From the NCBI GenBank assembly GCA_013360465.1, contig JABWBO010000001.1, positions 62,001 through 126,000 of the forward strand: a DNA stretch of 64,000 bases, in the 5' to 3' direction. This DNA comes from Anaerolineae bacterium. Its GTDB lineage: Bacteria > Chloroflexota > Anaerolineae > Aggregatilineales > Phototrophicaceae. The notes under the pieces are model-generated. The model was not told the origin of the DNA. It ran no database searches and saw only the letters and a list, made by a program, of their open reading frames with translations. The position numbers were made by a program, and so were the translations under genes. Shown here piece by piece: positions 1 through 6,539 of the stretch. The first letter of the stretch is position 1; every line of letters starts with the position of its first letter.

Positions 1-359
1 TCCAGGACGACGGCTCCGCCTATCGCGCCGAGGAGCGTGCCGAGGATCGGAATGGGGATCAGAAAAGTGCCGGCGAGACCTCCAACGAGGGTGCCGACCG
101 CGCTGCTGCACGACATGTCGCTCCCGTTCATTCCGAGCAGCGGCAGCCAGAAACTGCTGGTCAGGGCAAGCAGCGCCAGCAGCGAGATGAGGATCATGGA
201 TACCCAGGTCACTTCCTGGAAGCCGGTCAGTATGGCGTAGAGCAGACTGATTGCCCACAGGATTGTCGGTCCGGGAATGAAAGGGATGAGCGCGACGAAG
301 AAGGTCACGACCATCGCGATTAGCGTGAAGAGTGTGAGCGCAGATTGCGCGAAATCCAC
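1..359 (-). CDS. DUF456-family membrane protein, C-terminal part outside window
   Basis: The reverse strand reads open from a GTG at 359 to the window edge (about 119 residues). The start is supported by GAGG eight bases upstream, inside the end of murF. The translation is almost wholly hydrophobic. It has a first membrane segment (LFTLIAMVVTFFVALI), then the motif PFIPGPTILWA, two more hydrophobic stretches, and a glycine-rich hairpin (GTLVGGLAGTF, then GTLLGAIGGAV). The PGP motif followed by glycine-zipper segments is characteristic of the DUF456 family of small membrane proteins, whose function is not known. It is the last visible gene of the psuG-murA-hydrolase-murF run and starts 12 bases after the murF stop, so it is probably cotranscribed. 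The stop codon lies outside the window. Confidence 0.7.
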   Translation of the reverse strand, partial: MDFAQSALTLFTLIAMVVTFFVALIPFIPGPTILWAISLLYAILTGFQEVTWVSMILISLLALLALTSSFWLPLLGMNGSDMSCSSAVGTLVGGLAGTFLIPIPILGTLLGAIGGAVVL

Positions 360-370
360 AGCGGCAGCCT

Positions 371-2011
371 CTACGACGAATAGGTATCCGGCAGATCGTT
401 CAAGAATAATACGGCGTCTCCGGGAGATAAGTTGCGCTTGTACCATTCGACCGCTTCACTCAGCGTCCGCACGACGTGCAGTCGATCTGAGGCGAAGTTC
501 GCTGCCAGAAGACCCTCTTTGATCGGTGCGGTGCGCGCTTCGCCGACCAGGATCACGTCGGTCGCATGTCGCGCCGCCAGCTCGCCCAGCTGGCGATTCT
601 CCTGGTCCATCAGCGCACCCAGCTCGACCATGCCGGGGGTGATCAGAAGCCGCTTACCGGCGTCGTGAAGCGACAGAACACGCAGCGCGTAGACGATGCC
701 GACGGGATTGGCGCTGTAGGCGTCATTGATGATGGTGATTCCTTCGGGGGAGATGCTGCGTACCAGGCGGCTCTCGGCAGGTTTCAGCGAACGCGCCCGG
801 AATGCCACTTCGCGCAGCGGCATACCTTCATGCACGGCGACGGCGGCTGCCAGCAGGATGTTGGTCACGTTATGCTCACCAAGCAGCGGCGTGGCGAAGT
901 CTTCGCGAGCGCCGGTCAGGGTGTCGGTGACGGTGAAGCTCAACCCCTGGAGCGTCTCGCGGATCGATGACGCGACGAAACGAGGCGTTGCATCAGCGAT
1001 GGCTTGCGGATCGACCGTTCGACTCACCGTCAGACAGGTTTGCGGGTAACCGCGCGCCGCCATCGTTCGGATGTGTGGGTTATCCCAGTTGAAGACGCCG
1101 ACGCCGTCAGCCGGGAGCGCTTTGATGATCTCGTACTTGGCAGCGGCGATATTCTCCAGCGTCCCGAAGCGTTCCAGGTGCTGCGGTCCGACCTCGACGA
1201 CGATGCCGATGCGAGGGTGCGTGAGATCGCAGATCTGCTCGATCTCGCCGCGCACGTATGCGCCCATTTCGGCGATGAAATAATCGACGCTGTTATCGTG
1301 GGCGAGATCATTGTTGATGGCGATGCACACACCCATCAGCGTGTTGTAGCTCTTCGGGGTAGGGTAGGCGCGGAAACGACCATTCAGGATGTGGGCGAGA
1401 GTCATCTTGGTGGTGGTCTTGCCATAGCTGCCGGTGATGCCGATGACCGTCGGGTTCACTGCCGCGAGCGCCTGACGGGCGCGCTGCACGAAGCGCCGGC
1501 GCATGGCGGACTCCACCGGCATCATCACCAGGTTTCCGAGTGCGAGGAATAAGGGGGCGCTTAGGAAGGTCAGGAAGCCGAGCGCAGCCAGCGCCAGCGG
1601 TCGAAATCGATCAGGCAGCGTGACGGTGAAAAGCAGCGCCAGCAGCCCCGCCGTCCCAATGAGAATAAAGGTTGCACCCAGGAGCCGCCGGGCGCGTGAC
1701 GTGGCGCGGAACGGTTTCTTCACTTCGCCTGCGCGCGGTGGGATGACGGCGACTGCTGCTGCCGCTGTCAGCATGAGCGCCGGCAGCCCGCTGCCGGGTG
1801 ATTCGGCAAGGGCAAACGCCAGGATCGAGCCGATCAGCCAGGCGGTGACGGGGCGTCGGGGTAACCAGCGATCCCGCTGCGCCGCCAGCCAGCGAATGAA
1901 GCGGACGCCCATATACTCCTCGATCTGAAAGTAGCGGGCTTGTCGAAAAGCGCTGGCGGCGGCGCCGCCAAACCACACCACAGCCAGCAGGATCAGCAGG
2001 AAGTCGAGCAT
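371..2011 (-). CDS. murF: MurF-like Mur ligase with N-terminal membrane region
   Basis: The 546-residue protein belongs to the Mur ligase family and matches UDP-MurNAc-tripeptide:D-Ala-D-Ala ligase best, the last cytoplasmic step of peptidoglycan precursor synthesis. The ATP-binding P-loop GITGSYGKTTTK lies near residue 190. It is followed by YNTLMGV, the carbamylated-Lys/metal region EMGAYVRGEI, and NVGPxHLE-like VEVGPQHLERFGT. The C-terminal domain has INDAYSANP, corresponding to the MurF DSYNANP motif. E. coli MurF is about 450 residues. The extra length here is about 160 N-terminal residues with several hydrophobic segments (1-20, 55-90, 110-165), so the enzyme is probably membrane-tethered. 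It lies 29 bases after the hydrolase gene. A related amide-ligase role (MurT- or CphA-like) is less likely because the MurF-specific motifs are present. Confidence 0.85.
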   Translation of the reverse strand: MLDFLLILLAVVWFGGAAASAFRQARYFQIEEYMGVRFIRWLAAQRDRWLPRRPVTAWLIGSILAFALAESPGSGLPALMLTAAAAVAVIPPRAGEVKKPFRATSRARRLLGATFILIGTAGLLALLFTVTLPDRFRPLALAALGFLTFLSAPLFLALGNLVMMPVESAMRRRFVQRARQALAAVNPTVIGITGSYGKTTTKMTLAHILNGRFRAYPTPKSYNTLMGVCIAINNDLAHDNSVDYFIAEMGAYVRGEIEQICDLTHPRIGIVVEVGPQHLERFGTLENIAAAKYEIIKALPADGVGVFNWDNPHIRTMAARGYPQTCLTVSRTVDPQAIADATPRFVASSIRETLQGLSFTVTDTLTGAREDFATPLLGEHNVTNILLAAAVAVHEGMPLREVAFRARSLKPAESRLVRSISPEGITIINDAYSANPVGIVYALRVLSLHDAGKRLLITPGMVELGALMDQENRQLGELAARHATDVILVGEARTAPIKEGLLAANFASDRLHVVRTLSEAVEWYKRNLSPGDAVLFLNDLPDTYSS

Positions 2012-2040
2012 ATCGGGGTTAGCCTGACGGAACCTAGGAA

Positions 2041-2850
2041 CTAATGCCGGTAAAAGTGGTCGAGCGTTCGGGCGATCTCCGTTTGCCGGCGCAGATAGGC
2101 GTAATGATCGCCATCATCGTAGACGATCAATCCGGCGTCGGGGATCAGTTTCTCCAGAGCCTCACCCTGCCACAAGGGCGTATCCTGGTCGAGCGCTCCC
2201 CAGAACAGCAGCGTGGGGCGGCTGACCTGGGCAGCGACCGGGCGCAGGTCTTCATTCACCACTTTGAGTAATGTCTCACGCATAATTCCCGACGCTGCCT
2301 GATAGTCGGCGGAACCGTAGCGCCGGCTGTACCAAGCGCTCAACTGGCGCGAAAAGCTCTCTGCGCCAACTCTGCGCAGTCCGGAACGAAAAGACTTATA
2401 AAGATGGAGGCGCAGGCGCACCTCGAGCGACTTCGGCGTGGGGATGCCTGCTGCCCCGGTCAGCGCCACTTTGTCGAAGCGATGCGCCGAGTCCGATGCC
2501 AGGAACAGGCTGACCCGCGCTCCGAAAGAGTGGGCGAAAAGATGCGCGCGAGAGACCTGCATCGCGTCCATGACATCGAGCGTCCAGCGGGCGTAATCCT
2601 GCACTGACCAGGCGGTCGGCGGCGCAGGCGTGTCGCCAAACCCCGGAAAGTCCGGGATGATCCCGGTATAGCCAAGCGCTGCCATACGCTCAGCGAGCGG
2701 CTTCATCAGGGCAGAACTGACGCCCCAGCCATGTAAGAACAGGATCGGTGTCGGCTGCAGCTTCGCGGCAGAAGGCGGCTCCAGGCGCATAACCGTCACC
2801 GGCATCTCCTGGACCTGAACCGTGAGCGTAGGAGAAGGCATCGAACTCAT
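2041..2850 (-). CDS. alpha/beta hydrolase
   Basis: The 269-residue protein has the classic alpha/beta hydrolase layout. The oxyanion motif FLHGWG is near residue 38. The nucleophile elbow is AHSFGAR near residue 107, with Ser in a (A)HSFG version of GxSxG. The acid is likely the Asp in WGALDQDTP near residue 217, and the catalytic His is in DDGDHYAYL near residue 247. No signal peptide is seen, so it is probably cytoplasmic. The start codon overlaps the MurA-like stop by four bases (ATGA), which indicates translational coupling. Its place between two peptidoglycan genes suggests a substrate connected with the envelope, but the sequence does not identify it. Esterase, lipase and C-C hydrolase activities are all possible. 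Confidence 0.85.
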   Translation of the reverse strand: MSSMPSPTLTVQVQEMPVTVMRLEPPSAAKLQPTPILFLHGWGVSSALMKPLAERMAALGYTGIIPDFPGFGDTPAPPTAWSVQDYARWTLDVMDAMQVSRAHLFAHSFGARVSLFLASDSAHRFDKVALTGAAGIPTPKSLEVRLRLHLYKSFRSGLRRVGAESFSRQLSAWYSRRYGSADYQAASGIMRETLLKVVNEDLRPVAAQVSRPTLLFWGALDQDTPLWQGEALEKLIPDAGLIVYDDGDHYAYLRRQTEIARTLDHFYRH

Positions 2851-4106
2851 GCCGGGATGATGCGCGCGCCGAGCGCCGTGAGCTTGTCTAACACGTCACC
2901 GAACGTATGGGCGAGTACCTGACCATTGTCGATCTGTGTCACACCTTCAGCGACCAGCGCCGCCGCCAGCATACCCAAGCCTGCGCGAATATCCGGGGTA
3001 TCCATATAGCCGCCTAGAAGCCTCGTAGGGCCGACTACGATGGCGCGGTGTGGGTCGCACAGGACGATCTGCGCCCCCATGGCTTTGAGCTTATCCACAA
3101 AGAGCAGGCGGTTGGCGAACATCTTCTCGTGAATGAGCGATGTTCCGACCGTCTGGGTGGCGACAACCGTAGCGACCGCGACCAGATCGGAAGGGAAGCC
3201 GGGCCAGGGGGCGCTTTCTATTGAGGCGTCCACATCCTCTTCGCGGTTAGAGATGCTCAACCCTTCGTGGCTGGGAATATAGAGGTTTGCCTCGTCCATG
3301 TCGATCTGAATGCCGAACCGCCGGAAAATGCGGACGATCATGCGTAAGTCGGCGCGGCGAACGCCTTCGATCTGCACCCGTCCACCACACATCGCTGCGA
3401 TGGCGGAGACGCTGCCGACTTCGATATGATTCGGTCCGATCGACGCCTCGGCGCCCTTGAGCGATTCTGTCCCGGTGATCGACAGGATGTTCGAGCCGAT
3501 TCCTTCGACGTGCGCGCCCATCGCAACGAGCAGGTGGGCGAGTTCCTGTACATGCGGTTCGGTGGCGGCATTGCGGATCGTCGTCTGTTTTCCGAGCCGA
3601 GCTGCCAGCATCATCACCAGCGCCGTCGCGGTCACGCTCGCCTGAGTCAAGAGGATGTCCTTCTTATCCCAGGAAGAGACATTCAGTTCGACGGCGCTTC
3701 CGGGCGTGACGACATCGATTCCCAGATCGCGCAGCGCTTCAAGATGGGTCCGAATACGATTGAGGGGGAAGTCGATCTCCAGGCGCACGTGCTGACGCCG
3801 AATGAGGAGGGGGGCTGCAAGGAGCAGCGCGCCTGATGAAAGCTCAGTATCTTCCTGTGAGATGACCCGCCGCTTGATCTGTCCGGTGGTGAGGGACATG
3901 TCACCGGTATCCCAGTCGATCTGAGTGCCGAGTTCCTCAGCAATCTCCGCCAGCGCCTGTGTCGTGAGCGTGCGCGGCACGTTGCGCAGGGTCGATTTCT
4001 CCTCGGTCAGCAGCGCCGCCGCCATGAGCGCCAGCGCCGCGTTCGGGTTACCGCCGGGGTGGTATACCCCATTGAGGGGGTGACGTCCTTCGACCTGGAT
4101 CAGCAT
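2847..4106 (-). CDS. murA: MurA-like UDP-GlcNAc enolpyruvyltransferase family protein
   Basis: The 419-residue protein has the EPSP-synthase/MurA double-domain fold throughout, including the C-terminal-half motifs SAPWPGFPSD (MurA Asp305 region) and DIRAGLGML (Arg397 region). MurA transfers enolpyruvate from PEP to UDP-GlcNAc, the first committed step of peptidoglycan synthesis. Two active-site positions differ from the usual enzyme. The GAKNAAL motif reads GNPNAAL, so catalytic Lys22 is replaced by Pro21. The flexible loop PGGCxIGARPVD is two residues shorter here (about residues 108-119, LEIDFPLNRIRT), with no Cys; Asp112 may take the place of Cys115. It could be a paralogue with changed chemistry, or an enzyme that tolerates these changes. 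It is preceded by psuG at 7 bases and followed by the hydrolase with a 4-base overlap. Confidence 0.75.
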   Translation of the reverse strand: MLIQVEGRHPLNGVYHPGGNPNAALALMAAALLTEEKSTLRNVPRTLTTQALAEIAEELGTQIDWDTGDMSLTTGQIKRRVISQEDTELSSGALLLAAPLLIRRQHVRLEIDFPLNRIRTHLEALRDLGIDVVTPGSAVELNVSSWDKKDILLTQASVTATALVMMLAARLGKQTTIRNAATEPHVQELAHLLVAMGAHVEGIGSNILSITGTESLKGAEASIGPNHIEVGSVSAIAAMCGGRVQIEGVRRADLRMIVRIFRRFGIQIDMDEANLYIPSHEGLSISNREEDVDASIESAPWPGFPSDLVAVATVVATQTVGTSLIHEKMFANRLLFVDKLKAMGAQIVLCDPHRAIVVGPTRLLGGYMDTPDIRAGLGMLAAALVAEGVTQIDNGQVLAHTFGDVLDKLTALGARIIPA

Positions 4107-4113
4107 GCTGGGA

Positions 4114-5049
4114 TTAGCGTCCCGCCTGGTCCCGGCGGCGCAGGGCTTCGGCGATCTGCCCTGCCACCCGCGCGTTGTTGATCAGCAGCGACGTATTGGC
4201 TCTTCTCGATGCGCCCTCAGTCAGGTCGGCGACACGACCCAACACATAGGGTGTGACTCGTGGACCTGACAGTTGCTGCTGATGCGCTTCATCGGTTGCC
4301 CGGGCGATTGCGGCTTCCGCCGCTTCCGAGGAAAGCTCATCCTCAGCCGGTACTGGTACGGCGATCAGTACGCCTTGCTTGAGCGCCATCTGGGAAGAAG
4401 CGTCAATAATGGCTGCGGCTTCGTCCGGCGAGGCGACGCAGGCGTCGATGGGCAGCGACGTCTCGCGCGTATAGAAGGCAGGCAGCTTTGCTGTGTTGAA
4501 ACCCACAATCGGCACACCCTGGGTTTCCAGGACTTCGAGCGTGAGCGGCAGATCGAGGATCGACTTCGCGCCGGAGCAGACGACGGCGACCGGCGTCCTG
4601 CCCAGCTCGATCAGATCGGCACTGACATCGAACGGCTGACCTCGGTGAACGCCGCCGATGCCGCCCGTCGCGAAGACCTTGATCCCCGCCATATGAGCGA
4701 CGATCATCGTCCCGGCGACTGTCGTCGCACCATCTTCACCGCGTGCCACCGCGATGGCGAGATCGCGCCGGCTGCACTTGCGGACAGGGCTGCGCTGCGC
4801 CAGGTCGCGTATCTGATCTTCCGTCAACCCGACGACGATCTTGCCCCCCAGGATGGCGATAGTAGCGGGGACTGCGCCCTGCTCGCGAATCGCCTGTTCC
4901 ATCGCCAGGGCGGTGTCAACGTTAGTCGGGTAGGGCAGCCCATGCGTGATCAGCGTCGATTCCAGCGCCACGACCGCACGGTCTCGGCGGGAGAGGGCGT
5001 CCTGTACTTCGGCGGAAAGGTGCAGTGCAAACGTGTCCTGGCTCATCAT
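4114..5049 (-). CDS. psuG: pseudouridine-5'-phosphate glycosidase
   Basis: The family reversibly cleaves pseudouridine 5'-phosphate to uracil and ribose 5-phosphate. The 311 residues match the usual length of about 305. Family motifs are intact: VALESTLITHGLPYP with the catalytic Glu, GATTVAGTM, the long block KVFATGGIGGVHRG, FDVSADL with the metal-ligand Asp, and CSGAKSILD with the catalytic Lys. The C-terminus has RANTSLLINNARVAGQIA. The reading frame stays open well upstream of Met5049, but that extra sequence is Gln/Asp/His-rich and unlike the family, so the start is placed at the ATG ATG pair at 5049/5046. There is no kinase gene (psuK) next to it. The gene heads the minus-strand run that continues into murA and diverges from the gene at 5116. 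Confidence 0.9.
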   Translation of the reverse strand: MMSQDTFALHLSAEVQDALSRRDRAVVALESTLITHGLPYPTNVDTALAMEQAIREQGAVPATIAILGGKIVVGLTEDQIRDLAQRSPVRKCSRRDLAIAVARGEDGATTVAGTMIVAHMAGIKVFATGGIGGVHRGQPFDVSADLIELGRTPVAVVCSGAKSILDLPLTLEVLETQGVPIVGFNTAKLPAFYTRETSLPIDACVASPDEAAAIIDASSQMALKQGVLIAVPVPAEDELSSEAAEAAIARATDEAHQQQLSGPRVTPYVLGRVADLTEGASRRANTSLLINNARVAGQIAEALRRRDQAGR

Positions 5050-5115
5050 CAACTTTCGTAACCCGTCAGAAAATGCGTTAGAATTTATATCACGTTCGAC
5101 CGTGAATCGGTATGG

Positions 5116-5607
5116 GTGATGGCGGACAGCAAAGAGGCACAAGCGAAAACCGCTGAGCAGGAGGCGGCTGTTCGTCGCGGGCAGCGCCGCCGCACAGTGC
5201 GCCTGGGGATCATCCTGCCGATGGTGCTGGGATTTTTGCTCATCCTCACGCTGGCGGCAGCGGCGGTTGCCCTGCGCCAGGGAGCAGCCCTTGCCGACAT
5301 CTTCTTCACCGTCGCCATCCTTTGCCCGATGGTGATCTGCATGCTGCCCATCTATCTGGTCCTGGTCATCCTCATCGGTTTGATGGGACGGGCAAATGAT
5401 GCGGTTGCCGGTGGACTGCTGCGCCTCAATGGACTGTTGGGCAGCGGGGAAGGACGCATCGACCCGATCATCCATGCTGTGGCTCAGCTGACCATACGCT
5501 GGAACAGCATGTTCGCCATCCTGGATAAGCTTGCATTTCACGTATTCGATCCGAATACCGCCGCACCAACCAGCAGCGGAACGGAACAAGAGAAGGAACT
5601 GCCGTGA
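5116..5607 (+). CDS. small membrane protein, unknown function
   Basis: The protein has 163 residues, starting at GTG 5116 or the adjacent ATG at 5119. A charged N-terminus rich in Lys, Arg and Glu is followed by two strong membrane helices (about residues 28-52 and 62-90) and then an amphipathic region with LLRLNGLLGSGEG. I do not recognise a named domain. It is divergent from psuG, and its stop overlaps the start of the next small membrane protein by four bases (GTGA), so the two are probably made together. A weak -10-like TAGAAT lies at 5079-5084 without a clear -35. No catalytic motif is visible; a structural or regulatory membrane role is as far as one can go. Confidence 0.65.
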   Translation: MMADSKEAQAKTAEQEAAVRRGQRRRTVRLGIILPMVLGFLLILTLAAAAVALRQGAALADIFFTVAILCPMVICMLPIYLVLVILIGLMGRANDAVAGGLLRLNGLLGSGEGRIDPIIHAVAQLTIRWNSMFAILDKLAFHVFDPNTAAPTSSGTEQEKELP

Positions 5608-5870
5608 GCAACACATCGATCCAGCCAACTTCGCAGGCTGCCGGAGACAGCCGCAGCCAGACCTATCTGCTTGGCGCCGCCGCCGGACTGCTGTTCGGAT
5701 TGTTGTCCGCCTACCTCTACAATCGCGCTGCCGGCGAAAGCCAGGTCCCCCCGGGGACTCAGCGCGTGAAATCTGGCGAACTCATTGCCTTGGGGCTGAC
5801 CGTGTTGGGCTTGGTACGGCAGGTCTCCGAGATGGGACGTCCTGATCTGAAGCATAACAAGCGGAGATGA
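5604..5870 (+). CDS. small single-pass membrane protein, unknown function
   Basis: The protein has 88 residues and its GTG start overlaps the previous stop. It has a polar N-terminus of about 20 residues, one hydrophobic segment (LLGAAAGLLFGLLSAYLY) with GxxxG-like small-residue spacing, a linker, and a second weakly hydrophobic stretch (IALGLTVLGLVRQV) before a basic tail. No family is recognised. It is coupled to the preceding two-helix protein and followed three bases later by the SRAP gene, so the three form one short operon. Confidence 0.6.
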   Translation: MSNTSIQPTSQAAGDSRSQTYLLGAAAGLLFGLLSAYLYNRAAGESQVPPGTQRVKSGELIALGLTVLGLVRQVSEMGRPDLKHNKRR

Positions 5871-5873
5871 AAG

Positions 5874-6539
5874 ATGTGTGGACGCTACGTGCTGGCAGTT
5901 GATCCTGAGATGCTGCAAACGGCGTTCAACCTGTCCTCGGCGCCGGACTTCCCGCCCCGGTTCAACATCGCTCCCACGCAGCAAAATCCGGTGATCAGCA
6001 ATGAATCCCCTGCCAGCGCCGCCCTGATGCGCTGGGGGCTGATCCCTTCTTGGGCGAAGGATGCCAAGATCGGCGCCTCGCTCATCAACGCGCGCTCAGA
6101 ATCCGCTGCCGAGAAACCCTCGTTTCGCAATGCCCTGAAACGCCGCCGCTGTCTGATCCCTGCCAGCGGCTTCTATGAGTGGCAGCAGCGCGACGGCGGA
6201 AAAGCGCCGATGTACATTCATTTGGCGGATGCGCCCGTGTTTGCAATGGCTGGATTATGGGAAGTCTGGAAGGACCCTGCTAGCGCTGAGATCATCCGCA
6301 CCTACAGCATCCTGACGACTGAAGCGAACCCGTTCATGCAGTCAATCCATCACCGTATGCCGGTGATCCTACGACCGGAAGATTATGCTGCCTGGTTGGC
6401 AACTGAAGAGGTCAGCAGCGACGCCGTTCGTCACCTGATGCGTCCGTTTGATGGCGGTGCGCTGGCGGCGCACGGAGTCTCCAAAGCCGTCAACCGTCCT
6501 GCCAACGACTCGCCTGACCTGATCGAACCGGTCGCCTAA
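5874..6539 (+). CDS. SRAP-domain (YedK/HMCES type) abasic-site protein
   Basis: The 221-residue protein begins MCGRY. After removal of Met the Cys at position 2 forms the thiazolidine crosslink with abasic sites in single-stranded DNA, as known for YedK and HMCES. The other family signatures are present: FNIAPTQQ, RWGLIPSWAKD, INARSESAAEKPSFR with the Asn and Glu, CLIPASGFYEWQ with the active-site Glu, and SIHHRMPVIL with the active-site His. The length is typical. It shields stalled replication forks from abasic-site breaks. It converges with ftsK on the other strand: the two stop codons overlap by four bases. Confidence 0.93.
   Translation: MCGRYVLAVDPEMLQTAFNLSSAPDFPPRFNIAPTQQNPVISNESPASAALMRWGLIPSWAKDAKIGASLINARSESAAEKPSFRNALKRRRCLIPASGFYEWQQRDGGKAPMYIHLADAPVFAMAGLWEVWKDPASAEIIRTYSILTTEANPFMQSIHHRMPVILRPEDYAAWLATEEVSSDAVRHLMRPFDGGALAAHGVSKAVNRPANDSPDLIEPVA

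Noticed and set aside
5047-5628. Long N-terminal extension of PsuG (frame open to 5628)
   Set aside because: The extra residues are Gln/Asp/His-rich, unlike the family, and lie opposite two well-supported plus-strand genes; Met5049/5046 gives the normal length.
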